Source: Actinostola sp. cb2023
Lineage: Eukaryota; Cnidaria; Anthozoa; Actiniaria; Actinostolidae
Direction of reading: 5' to 3'
DNA: 64,000 bases
Assembly (NCBI GenBank): GCA_033675265.1
Contig: JAUJYZ010000127.1
Coordinates: 45,001-109,000, forward strand
Part shown: positions 1 to 11,104 of the stretch, in pieces
How the letters are laid out: every line of letters starts with the position of its first letter
How positions within the stretch are numbered: position 1 is the stretch's first letter
Position numbers and translations under genes: made by a program
The notes under the pieces: model-generated
Told to the model about the DNA's origin: nothing
The model's input: the letters and a program-made list of their open reading frames with translations, nothing else
The model's database searches: none

Positions 1-1360
1 ATCGTTTTCGCCCCCATCCCAGACCTTAACGTACTTGAGATTGATCAAACAAACCTGAAATAGGTGGAATTATTGAGTATTTACTGCCAATTTTGCAGTT
101 AGTTTGTGTTGCTGATGGACCATCTTTTCTGTAAATGGGAATTTTTCTAATTTTTCCTCCAATAATCTTGACGTCATATCCCTCTATATTCATGACTGCA
201 TAGATGGATTACATAATTGAATACACTTTCTGCAAATGAATGAATCAAGTTAGATTTGAGTTACAGATCAAGTTAACTTGTAATTTGTAAATACCCGTAA
301 AACGGAGCACTGATGGAGGGAGGGGAGTAAAGTGCGCACCGTCGGCCTCAAGTTTATTAGTATATGAGTACTATTGTGAGTTACCGACGTTAAATAAAGA
401 CATTTACTTTACTTTACTGTATATGTAAATCTTTATTTATAAATTTATACACTTTTAATCTGTAAAAACAAGTGCAAAAATAAAAAGTTGTTGTTGTTAA
501 GTTGTTGTTGTTTAATTCTTTGATATCAATACATTATTGGCAGTAATTTTCAGGTTTCCATATATATACACCCTATATGCATAACTGGTAGAATCGTAAA
601 ATCTCATTCACTTTGTTATTGGGAATATTGTTACAGCAATATCTGACAATCTCTTTGAAGAGATCAGTGTTATCACAAATGAACACACCAAATTTTAGGG
701 CTGTACTACGAAATCTTGAAAAGATATTATAGTGACTTGAAATTACAAAGATTTGTGCCAGAAACCGGACTTTGGCCCATGCCTCGTTTCCATGTATTTT
801 GCACCTTTCAAACGCTTATACTTTATGATGGTTTCATTTTTATTAATGCACTTTTGGGGTAATTACTAAACTGTGGATGATCTTTCAATCTATTATTTTA
901 CCTTTACTTAACTTTATTGTTATTCTTTCAGTTTTTGCAAATTTATGCAAATTCAAGAAATCGAGTATTGCATAGGGTGAATAGGCCATCTGAGGCCAAC
1001 CAATTGCTGGTTCTTTTGGTATTGAAGATCTTGATGGAAAAAGGGATTTGTGACTTTTGGATATATTTTTTCAATTTTCCTCAAAACTGCATGAGCCGCC
1101 TTGACCGAATTTATACACATGATATTGGTTTGCACCAAAGTCAAACAAAAGTATTCAACCACTTTAGTCCATGGTTTTTAAAGGACTTAGGGTTGTTAAA
1201 TTTATATTGATTGATATCCACTTATTATCACCTCATCAAAACCTATTGTTTACTCTTTGCTCTAATTATCAGCGATTGATGAGAGCAAAACTACAACACT
1301 GAGTGCAATATTTTGATAATGCCATTAGCTTTATCAACAGATGGCAATATTAATATATAA

Positions 1361-1400
1361 TATAATGCTGTCAATATTTGATATATTCAACAGCATTATA
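1361..1400. repeat. Short hairpin, 10-bp perfect stem
   Basis: TATAATGCTG at 1361-1370 pairs with CAGCATTATA at 1391-1400, and the 20-base loop is itself partly self-complementary. It may be a small hairpin or the remnant of a palindromic element. Nothing shows a function. Confidence 0.4.
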
Positions 1401-1702
1401 ACTGCATGGGGACATAAGTGATAACATAACCGAATTATGGAGGATGATTATAGTAATACTTACATGTACCCTTAGTTAGGACAGTTAGCAGTTACAATAC
1501 TATACTCATGCAGTGCCTTTTCAAAATTCATCAGGCCCGCTCATTGAACAACTTGCTGTCTATAAATATGCCATTAAGCAGAGCTGTATTAAAGCCAATT
1601 GTGGGATCTACAGCAAACGTCAACTGTACACATTTGCTTAAATGACAGTGATTTTGGTGGTTTTGATGAGGGTCAGTAATTATATTAAATAAGTTACTTC
1701 AG

Positions 1703-1776
1703 CCGGCAGCAATCATATATTGCAGTCTGCAATTAACTAATAGACTGCAATATATATCCAAAATATTGCTGCCAGC
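1703..1776. repeat. Imperfect hairpin, about 74 bp
   Basis: GGCAGCAAT at 1705-1713 pairs with ATTGCTGCC at 1765-1773. Inside, ATATTGCAGTCT pairs with AGACTGCAATAT around a short loop. The interrupted stem resembles a tiny MITE or a pre-miRNA-sized hairpin. No promoter or processing signal separates the two, and a MITE is commoner in this window. Confidence 0.4.
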
Positions 1777-2510
1777 CTCTGCAACTACAATACATGTACA
1801 ATATATCTATCATCGATTTGATGGGTTGAATCATATTTATATTATTTAAGTACTCGTATTAAAGCAGACTATATATTGCTCTACTAAATCCCTGGAACAG
1901 TTTTATAAAAATAAAAATAATTAAGTATAACCAGGCATATAAAAACAATGATTGGCATTGATTGGTGTCATTGTTATTATACAATGTACCTTACTTGGTT
2001 CAATGACTTCAATCAAGCGTCAACATTTATAAATCAATATTTAGAAAATTTGATCAATATAAAGATATAAACACGAAGGTCAGGCCTAATGTGAACATAG
2101 CTGCAACGATAGTCGATGGCGGTTTAAAATAACGAAGATAAATGTTGTCGTACTAAGTGAATATTTACTTTGACTTTAGTTTTAGGTTGTTTGTTTGTAC
2201 CAAGGCAGCTTATTTGTAGTTTCCCTAACAACGTTCACTTTTAAAACTTACTTGAAAAGAGCTTCAAAAATAGCTTAGAAAGATCAATCATAGTTACCTT
2301 GTGTGATATACTAAGTCTCTTTTCAGATGTAATACAGTTCTATCAAGTTTGTGAAAGATTTCTTCAAAGAACACAACACCCGCCATTTTACTTCATATCA
2401 CAGAGGGCGCCCAGGGGGGGTTGGACACGGTCCGAAAAGGATCATGGTTGTTTTATTTGACCAATCACATTACGCGATTTCACATTTGGCGGGAAGAGGT
2501 AAAAGCAAAG

Positions 2511-2523
2511 ATGGCGGACGAAG
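2511..2523 (+). CDS. Candidate first coding exon (weak)
   Basis: ATG GCG GAC GAA G is followed at once by the donor GTGAGT, a typical start for a housekeeping gene (Met-Ala-Asp-Glu). A phase-compatible acceptor lies at 3795-3796, but the frame after it closes at 3838-3840, giving a product of only 18 residues. I cannot identify a protein. It may be a real first exon whose partner I missed, an exon of a short gene, or chance. Confidence 0.2.
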
Positions 2524-2905
2524 GTGAGTACGAAATAGCTTTATTTTGTACGTTTTATAACCGCTAAGCTCCTAATATCTTAGCAGTACAGAGTTTGTGT
2601 TGCTTTGCAAGTGATATGTTGTTTTCGTAGCTTTTTGTTGCTGTTTTGTGTCTGAACGTGTCGATCAAAATCTTCTTTCAGTTCTGTCTCTTTGCATTTC
2701 ACCATTTCTGACCTGGTGTAGTTATTTTAAACTTTTTAACTGTCCAGAAAGATCGAAAATCTTGATGTTAACACTACAGATAAAATGATAAATTTGCTTT
2801 GCATTGATGTGATGGCTCCCCATGGCTCCCCTCTACTTTTTGAGATGTGAGAAGTTAATTTATGTTGTTTTTGTATTGTTTTCATAACAATCCATATTCA
2901 ACAGT

Positions 2906-3085
2906 AAGTTGTTCAACAGCACTACAAAGTATAATTCTGTCAAGAGATCCTTCAAATCTATGGCCACTAGTGACTGGAACTTACTTTACAATGAAATAAA
3001 GAAGGTTCCAACTGTTGGAGCTTTCAAACATCAATATAAATCACTAATATTTTCGAATTTGTCCCATCTAGACAATAGAGTCTGA
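2906..3085 (+). pseudogene. Non-LTR retrotransposon (LINE) RT C-terminal fragment
   Basis: A 59-codon open frame ending in TGA at 3083-3085 reads KRSFKSMATSDWNLLYNEIK, then VPTVGAFKHQYKSLIF. This matches the style of the last residues of CR1/L2/RTE-type reverse transcriptases, where an aromatic W-N-x-L segment is followed by a Phe-Lys-x-x-Leu-Lys tail. There is an upstream in-frame stop at 2885-2887, and no RT catalytic motifs remain. Bases 3111-3176 look like a degraded second copy of its 3' end. It is a dead, 5'-truncated copy. Confidence 0.5.
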
Positions 3086-3244
3086 TTTATTTTGTTCTGA
3101 TTACAATGTATTCAAACATCAATACAAATCCAAAATTTCAATAATTATGTCCTGTATAGTCAATAGAGCTACTTGAGTTTATCTGTAATAATAGCCTGCG
3201 TAGCTTGGCGGTTTTGTCCCTTCCCCTTCCCCCTCCCCCTCCTA

Positions 3245-3459
3245 CAGTATGTGGTTCTAATTGTGAACAGTTCTAATTGTGAACACTGTTCAGTTAATGT
3301 GTACCCTGGGTAGCAGAGACTATTATTTTATCTCTCTCTAAACTCTACGAGAGTGCCTACGGCTCGAGAGAGAAAAAATGATAGCATCTGGTAACCAGCG
3401 TACACATTAACTGAACAGTGTTCACAATTAGAACCGTTCACAATTAGAACCACATACTG
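3245..3459. mobile_element. MITE with TA target site, about 215 bp
   Basis: Inverted repeats of about 60 bp start with CAGTATGTGGTTCTAATTG and end with the reverse complement. TA dinucleotides flank both sides (3243-3244 and 3460-3461). Termini beginning CAGT next to TA are typical of Tc1/mariner-type nonautonomous elements. The interior has a further short hairpin (CTCTCTCTAAAC and CGAGAGAG). There is no coding capacity. Confidence 0.65.
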
Positions 3460-3461
3460 TA

Positions 3462-4778
3462 CTCTAATAATTCCATTTTACATTCATGTCTGAAGATAAT
3501 ACAATTATTTAGGTGCATGTAGAAATTGTAGAAATCTCCAACAATGGAGTAAAAAAACCTGAAATATAAATAGGAATGAATATAGTTGGAAAAATACCAA
3601 TTTTTTGATTGTCACTGTCACTGTAATTACAATTGATAGGGGATTTCATTATTATTTTCATTATCAAGCTTTATAATATAATTTTATTATAGTAAATTAT
3701 AGATGAGTAAATTATTATAGTTGGCCCATTGTTATTGTATTGTGATTGTTATTGTCAGTTTATCATAATTTGATTGTTTATCATTTTTCCTTTTAGGTAT
3801 ATACAGTAGCTGGATAAATACTATACATTCCTGTTCTTAGGCTGTGCATGCCAGTTCACTGAAAGACAGTCAAGACCATAAAAAAGGACATGACATGACT
3901 GATGTATAGATTTGTCACTGAACAAAATGCACTTGTGCTGCTCACTATTATTCTCATTTTTACTGACATTTAATTTATAACTTAATAAATAGCTATTTAT
4001 CCATATTGTGGTGTTTATAATATTACATAGTATTCAATTTTCATTTTATACTCTTGTTTTAATTTATGTACACTCATTTAGTCCAAACTAGCTACATGTA
4101 GTTAACCTGCAAATTCTCATTAGTACATTATATTAGTTTGAATTTTAGTACAATTATTAGTTGTATTTTGTTTTGAATTGATCTTTTTTATCATCATACT
4201 GTTTATAACATAGGTATGATATAACGCACACTCTGATTGGTTGGTTAGCATGTGTCTGTAAGCTCACGGACATACACTACGGCTACAGACACGCTCACGT
4301 CATCGCCATAGCGTGCGCTCGCTACGCCTCGAGCAACTCTTATGCTTCTCTCGTGCTCTCCCAAATTCCTGCGTGCTTCATAACTCGATGGACGCACACT
4401 AAGCATTGTCCGACCATTCCTTAAATATTAATGGGCTGCGTGATACAAAAGTACCTTGTGAATGGCAAAATGTAGCGGTGTGTATGACCATACCCACATG
4501 AAAAGCTGCAAACTCCTGATATGAGACTCCATAGCTTGCCCAAAACAATCAATCTCTGGTTAGTAAGAAAGTGAAATGAGCAGAAAATATTGAAAAATTA
4601 GCTCAAATGGTTAAAAACAAACACACTAAAAATATGAGGTCCCTTTAGGTTGACACAGTCCAATAAATTGTTGTAATTTGGAACATGTAATAAATGACAG
4701 CTTGTTGTTGATTTTATTGATGGATTGGGATACAAGGACTTCATTATATTATTTATACTCTTATTTTTTATCACTTGT
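3462..4778. other. Non-coding stretch with a possible old repeat
   Basis: No coding exon is supported. Bases 4205-4440 are locally more GC-rich and start with ATATAACGCACACTCTGATT, a composition unlike the flanks. This suggests an inserted, decayed repeat, but no second copy was found in the window. Confidence 0.3.
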
Positions 4779-4921
4779 AGAGTGCAATTTAGAAAAGCTT
4801 GAAAACTAAATAACTAATTAGTACTAAATAGCACTAATGAAACAATAGAAAACAATAGAGATAACACTATTTAGTACTAATTAAAGTTAGTACTATTTCA
4901 CGCTTTTCTAAATTGCACTAT
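4779..4921. mobile_element. Short palindromic MITE, about 143 bp
   Basis: GTGCAATTTAGAAAAGC near the left end is mirrored by GCTTTTCTAAATTGCAC at the right end, with an internal TTAGTACTAA motif also inverted. TA steps occur at both borders. There is no open frame. The family is unassigned. Confidence 0.6.
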
Positions 4922-5736
4922 AATTCTTGATCTCTTCCTTTTAGTTGATTGATTTATTGATTCATTTGTTCATTTATTTATTAAACTTTGCTTATTTATT
5001 TATTTTCAAGTTACACTATCACAAATTCTAAATGAACTAAACAATGCTGTTATAGTTAATACATTTTCTTCTGGGCATATACTCTTGTTTTTGACCAGCA
5101 TTCGTACTTACAGTGTAAGCTGAGACTCAATAATTAGTCTAACGTCTTTTTTACGACTGACTGGTCTCGCAAAAATAAAGTTTCATCGAATTTCATAGGT
5201 ATTTTTCATTAATCTGTAGTGAATAAATAGTTTCGTATGAACGTACATACTTTTCTGGAATGTCGTTTCAGTTTGATTTGAGAACGTTAATTGTTTTTTC
5301 CTCTATAAAACGACGTCCTTTTTCTCATTTTCGTGTGTACATTGCTTTAAACTTATAAGCTTACATCTCTTTGCTTTCGGGCAAAATTACACGAGTTTTC
5401 CTACTTGTTAGCGATGTAAAAATCCTACTACTTCTTGTAAAATAGAACTTTCACTAACCTTTAACATTAAAGAATACACTGAATACTGCTAAACTATTCC
5501 CAAACTCCGGGTAAATATTTGAAAACTTCGCCAAGCTAACATTTTTCGTCGGATCATGTGTACAGAAATCATGTCTTTTTGGCGAAATTCCAAGAAAACA
5601 TTTACATTTCTAGATGATTAGGTTTATGACAGTACGACAGTGAACCTGAGGAACCATTTAATAAATTAAAATATCAGAAATGGAACCGACACATTCAAAA
5701 TTGTTTTTTTTTCGTTTACTAGAGAGACATGTTTAC
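4922..5736. other. Non-coding stretch, nothing recognised
   Basis: A/T-rich sequence without supported exons, repeats or RNA genes. Confidence 0.35.
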
Positions 5737-5785
5737 CTTCCACTTTGGTGCGTACGCGACGAAGGCCAAGTGCAAATGAAGACAT
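5737..5785 (-). CDS. Candidate first coding exon on minus strand (weak)
   Basis: Read on the minus strand, an ATG opens MSSFALGLRRVRTKVE and reaches a GTAAAC donor in phase 1. The basic peptide is not a signal sequence and I do not recognise it. No partner exon was found to the left. The sequence just upstream shares a 22-base GC-rich motif with the region upstream of the exon candidate at 2511. Confidence 0.15.
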
Positions 5786-5898
5786 TTTTGATTTTGACCC
5801 GTGATGCTTCGCGCGCTGTGTCCAACCCCCCCTGGGGCGCCAGCAGGTTTCGCTATAACACAGGGATCCCAAAAGCAATTTTTGAACTTCGACGGCTA

Positions 5899-6204
5899 TG
5901 GACCTTTTCGTAGCAGAATGCTTCATGATTCTGCGCGCGCAAGCGAGGTCAGGGTGCAAAAATATTGAGGAAAATATGACTACTGTATCTAATCAAGAAC
6001 AGGAAAAAACATTTTCTTGGCTTGAGAATTTGCACCTATCTTTATAATTCTTCTTACGCACTTTTAATCAGTAAAAGTCTAAGTTTTCTACTGAATTTCT
6101 TCATTCTCTCTTAATATTTTCGATCTATTTTTTACCCTGACCGACCTGACCTCGTTTGCGCGCGCAGAATCATGAAGCATTCTGGGCAACTACGAAAAGG
6201 TCCA
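5899..6204. mobile_element. MITE family A, copy 1, TA target site
   Basis: Terminal inverted repeats begin TGGACCTTTTCGTAG and continue for about 55 bp through a CATGATTCTGCGCGCGCA block. TA flanks both ends (5897-5898 and 6205-6206). The AT-rich centre has no coding frame. A second copy lies at 59862-60117 inside exportin-6. Confidence 0.7.
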
Positions 6205-6435
6205 TAAAGGAGTAAGGTCAGTATTACTAGGTGTTATTTATCAATGATTCATTTTTAGTTCCAAGATATATAGTGTATACATGTACTTTATTTGTTGACC
6301 ATGGTATTTAGTAAATAAACCCCTTCTGGCGACTGGTATAGGCTGATTATGTCCGCGGATGGTCCGAAACTCTAAGCAGTTAGCCTGCATAGCTTGGCTG
6401 AGAAGCGAAGCTTCGAGGCCAACTGTGATATTTTA

Positions 6436-8456
6436 CGCTGTGGCTATTTGACCGGCAGCCGGTCAATGACCTCAAAATACTATTTGACCGGCAGTTTTCA
6501 ATTTTCGGAAATGTCTCCTATAAAAAAACAATCGTACTCGATTCAAAGTATTCTATCTTTATTTAGAAATGGTAGGCGATTATAAGGTAGTTAGCGATGT
6601 GACCAGTGTCGAAATTGTAGCTCTATTTCTCTAGTCTACAATCTCCTGCAATATAAACGAGACACCTATGATCCCTTCCCCTTCCACAATGTTGATCAGT
6701 GATGGTTTGTAATATCTGAGGCAATTTTGAACCCAAACATCAACTTTGGAACGGGGGAGGGGGGGGGGGGGGGGGGGGGGGGGTGAGACTTACGATTTCA
6801 TGGTGGCACATTTTATTTTGCATGGGATTGTAGCCTGGGCATACTATGCAAACGAGTGAGTAGCAGACTGCCCGTCAATAACCTCAAAATACTATTTGAC
6901 CGGCAGTCGAATATTTTCGGAAATTTTTTCTCCCCCCAATAAAAACAAGCAAGCACATCGCGGAGCCTTAGAATTTTAGCCTTTACTAACCTCAAAAAGT
7001 ACTCATATTTGTTTTCCATCTATAGTGCATTTCCTTCAAAAAGCATCAAATTGTTCATTACAGTCAACTCCTTGCGTAAATGACTGAAGACAACTCCCGC
7101 TATAACAAACTTTTACTATTACAGCTATGACTGAATGAACGATTTTTTATATGCGTTGAGTGACGGACAGCTGCATTATGATGTTTCCCATTTTGATCAT
7201 CAATCAATTTCAAAGTCATTGGTTTTAAGTGGATTAGATCGTCCTTTTTCTTCACACCCCGCTATTACGGACTCTCGCTATTACGGATATCAAATAACGG
7301 TCCCGAACGAGTTCGAGAGACGAGAGTTGACTGTACGCCTCCCCCCGGGGGAAGGGGGGTTATCCCATATATAAGCTATACGGGTATGTGCCGCCTTATA
7401 GGGAAGGGCCGTATCCAAGTTGTCCTTTTAGTCTGGGATAGGGTATGAGTTTTACCCCCGATCACGCTCCACTCTACGTTTTAGTCAGGCATTGATTTCT
7501 AGCTTCGGTCTGGGCCGGTATAGAGTACGCAAAATCGCTCTTTTGAAGGTCTGTGACAGATACCCCACCCCCGACCCATCCCATATTCCTTTGATATTTT
7601 CTTGCACTTCACTGTCCATTGACTTCATTAGGAAACAAATTATCAAGTTTATGTTTCTCACCATTTGAACGACATTTTGATCCTTTCATTTCTCTATAAT
7701 TTCTTTTATTCATCAGCTCACATGTGTACAGTATTTTACTGAAGTTCAGCAGAATTTCCCGCCAAAAAAATCCAAGCATGTCTTCTCTAATTTATGCAGG
7801 GATCCCACGGACTAGAGGATATACACGTCACGCAACGCGGTTTACAATGTGCCGGGGAAATATCTGATACTGGTCAATAGAGCTAGTTCGATATAATCGC
7901 TATAATACTTTGAATCGAGTACGATTGATTTTATTGGGGGGAGAAATTTCCGAAAATATTCGACTGCCGGTCAAATAGTATTTTGAGTTCATTGACCGGC
8001 AGTCTGCTACTCACTCGTTTGCATAGTATGCCCAGGCTAGAGAAATAGAGCTAGTTCGACATCACAGCGCTAACTATAATCGCCTACCATTTCCAAATAA
8101 AGATAAAATACTTTGAATCGAGTACGACTGTTTTTTGGGGGGATAAATTTCCGAAAATTGAAAACTGCCGGTCATTTAGGAATTGGAGAAGCGTGACCGG
8201 TCGATCGATCGATCGAGTCGTAATATTTTCAAAGTGTCGCTTATTTACGCGTTACATAGTATGCCCAGGCTAGAGAAATAGAGCTAGTTCGACATTACAG
8301 CGCTAACTATAATCGCCTACCATTTCTAAATAAAGATAGAATACTTTGAATCGAGTACGATTGTTTTTCTATAGGAGACATTTCCGAAAATTGAAAACTG
8401 CCGGTCAAATAGTATTTTGAGGTCATTGACCGGCTGCCGGTCAAATAGCCACAGCG
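6436..8456. mobile_element. Nested foldback element, about 2 kb, possibly Mutator-like
   Basis: The outermost arms (6436 to about 6640 and about 8270 to 8456) are inverted copies starting CGCTGTGGCTATTTGACC. Each arm contains smaller palindromes built from TTTGACCGGCAG. Further arm copies occur at 6829-6985 and 7925-8200, so the element contains several nested foldbacks. Flanking 9-mers GATATTTTA and ATTATTTTA agree at 7 of 9 bases, weak evidence for a 9-bp Mutator-type duplication. No transposase was recognised. Confidence 0.6.
6753..6783. repeat. Poly-G tract
   Basis: A run of about 30 G with one A interruption, inside the foldback element. Homopolymer length is prone to assembly error. 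Confidence 0.9.
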
Positions 8457-11104
8457 ATTATTTTAATTGGGTTTATTACTATACTGACTATAGAGTGTGT
8501 ATATGTTGTGGTTCAGTAAATATTTGTTTAGTCCATACGGCCTTGTTCTGGTTTCTAATTCACTTCCTTTCAGTTTAATCCTTTACACATATCAAACTTA
8601 TGTTATGCAAAAGGTCATTGTTTCACATATGCAGATGAGGCGAGTCTTGTTTAGTCGAAAAACAGCATAATTTTGATACATTTTTGCTTTTTACTGAATT
8701 GTTAAAATACAAATCAAAAACCTACCAACGGAATATAAAAGACGAATATGTAAGGAATGAATAAGCTGGCAATTCAAGCACAAATAAAGAGGTTTGAAGG
8801 TGGCATTTTTCCGTTTCTTCAAAGTCAATCGAACTGAAATCTCTGAAGAGATATAGGAGAGCGTGACATACGCTGCACACAAAATCCCTCTGAATTCTTT
8901 GGGAATTGTGTCAATCAAAAACCTACCGCCGGATTCTAATGGTCTGTAATTGTACGCGCATTTTGATATAAAATACATGTATATTAAACTTAATTAAGCG
9001 GTGGCAAAATGAAATCTAAAACTCTTTGTTTGGTAATTGTGAACATCACATTGGTGCTCTGTATCGCGGTCTGTATGTAGAAGCTACATAGGCCGGCGAA
9101 TTCGCAAATAAATTATGGCTCGGAAAGGACGTTTTTTGAAGGCAATTTCCAATATTTACACGCACGAGATCAATAAGTTAGTTCGAATTTGTGATATATT
9201 TTCCCGTTGAGGAAACATATGCAGCTTTTCCATCCTCTCTTATATTTTAGCTACCTGATTTACACATTGTCAAAGGAAAAATATGAATTCAGAAATGATA
9301 AACCAGTCACGTACGAATCTGCTTTATTTAGCGGTCATAGTGAACAAATTGCTGGATCAATCGGGCCTCACGTGCATTAGTAAACAAAGCATTAACAAAA
9401 AACGTTGTCCGCGTGATACTGGATCCCAACAGGAGCAAATGTTCAATGATGCAGGACATAAGTTTGATATGCTAAACCTAAACACATACTAGTTACCCAT
9501 CATAAAACCCTAAAATGACCCAACCAATTTTTCGTGCATGAGAAAAATTAATGGACAATTCTTGTAGCTCGCTTGGAGGAATATTTTCAATATTCCTGTT
9601 GAGTTCTCATCTTCATTTTCAAGAAATTCGTTAATATTTTCACGTTGCATATAAACGTCTTCTTTTTTTGTATTTTCATTCTCTTGTTCCTCGCTAAAGA
9701 CTTTGACAAACTTTGACTTCGGTACGGTTGCAACGCGCTGCAACGCGCGTCAAGTGAGCGGGAAAACATCGGAAGTGACGTCATCGATATCTTACTGGGG
9801 GGTACTAGTGAGCCATATATTGAAAATATTCCTCCAAGCGAGCTACATTGAAAGGTGGTGAGGAGTACGAATGTCTATATAATAAAAAGAATATTACACG
9901 TTGGCTTGAATACCCGGGTATATATAATTATTCGCCCGTATTCCATGGAAAACCATGGAATAACCATATTACTGATCCTATACATATTACATCAACAATT
10001 AAAACTGTCAAGTCGTTCAGCACTTTATATAATAGCGTTTCGAGTTTCGTTCAGTACGGTTCCTGAGATAAACTGATCAGTTTCTTTTTTGCTCTAGCAT
10101 CATTCTCGTCCCCAGACCCTTCTCAGCTCTCTTGCATTCTTTCGGCAACTCAATAAACTCATCTAACGCTTCTTCTGAGAGTAGCTGAGAGTGAAGGAAG
10201 ATTTGAATTATTTCTCGAACTTGAAGCCATGTTTATAACGCTTTGAGAAAACTACACTACTGAGATAATGGCCAGTTTATGACAACGTTACTGGACAACA
10301 TAACTTAACCACACAGAACTCAGTTGGGTTGCCGAGTTGTCGGTGCTATCCGACTTCATCTACTTGATCATTACTCTTTCAATTCCTGGCATACAGTGGG
10401 CCATTACAAAATAGATGAGTAAGGTCGCACTGCATCAAAATAAAAGCGAAAATACAATAAAAGTCAGTTGTGATACGCTTCTTTTTAATTTTCTGAGTTT
10501 TTTTGAGTATTTTCAGATTTAAGAAAACATGATTTGAAACTATCTCGATCTTTCCAGCCAGCCACTGTACGTCGATTTCGGATAACTATTTACATAAAAA
10601 CCTCAGTCATAAAATAACTGTATGTACGCTTTTGCACGACCACTTCAAAGTTCCACTTTGTTTTACATTTAACTGAGTATTGGTCTTTCTGGATGAAATA
10701 ATGTGAGAATTGACATCTAACGACTACTTGATGGTCTCGCCGCCGATGTTCTATTCCTAATATATACGTATTGTTCCTCCACCGTACGTAATGAATGTCA
10801 CGTAATGAATGTCATTATTTACTTAGATATCGTCCGATCTTTTGAACCGATTTCCTTCCTGTGGTCCGATAGTGATTAATACGGTTGTCTACTCTAAATT
10901 GACACACGGAATACATGTTGACCTTGTGTTGTCCTAAACTCGAAAGGTCGTAACACTTTCTTGACCTTCAATCTTTGATCAAAAAACTGAATCGGCTTGT
11001 ATTTGGTCTATTTGATTTTGTTGGCTTTTCATAAACACAGGCCTATGATCGACATTTAATGAACCGAAGAACTGATTTCCTGTCAGTCGAAGTGAGATCA
11101 GAAC
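8457..11104. other. Intergenic stretch, no gene recognised
   Basis: No supported exon. It holds an inverted-repeat element at 9564-9847, listed separately. The 3' part (about 10600-11104) presumably contains the promoter and 5' UTR of the fibrinogen-related gene, but no core promoter element can be named with confidence. Confidence 0.4.
9564..9847. mobile_element. Inverted-repeat element, 31-bp termini
   Basis: TGTAGCTCGCTTGGAGGAAT at 9564 onward is mirrored by ATTCCTCCAAGCGAGCTACA ending at 9847, and the complementarity extends to about 31 bp through AATATTTTCAATATT. The 220-bp interior has no recognisable coding sequence. MITE-like, family unassigned. Confidence 0.55.

Larger units (their letters stand above)
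1..2400. other. No gene recognised; AT-rich intergenic DNA
   Basis: I see no coding exon with flanking splice sites, no RNA gene and no long open frame with a recognisable product. Open frames near 917-1210 have no family-like composition. The only structures are two short hairpins, listed separately, and A/T-rich simple sequence near 420-530. Confidence 0.5.

Noticed and set aside
1703..1776. Possible pre-miRNA hairpin
   Set aside because: The stem is interrupted and no expression or conservation can be judged; MITE-like hairpins of this kind are abundant in the window.
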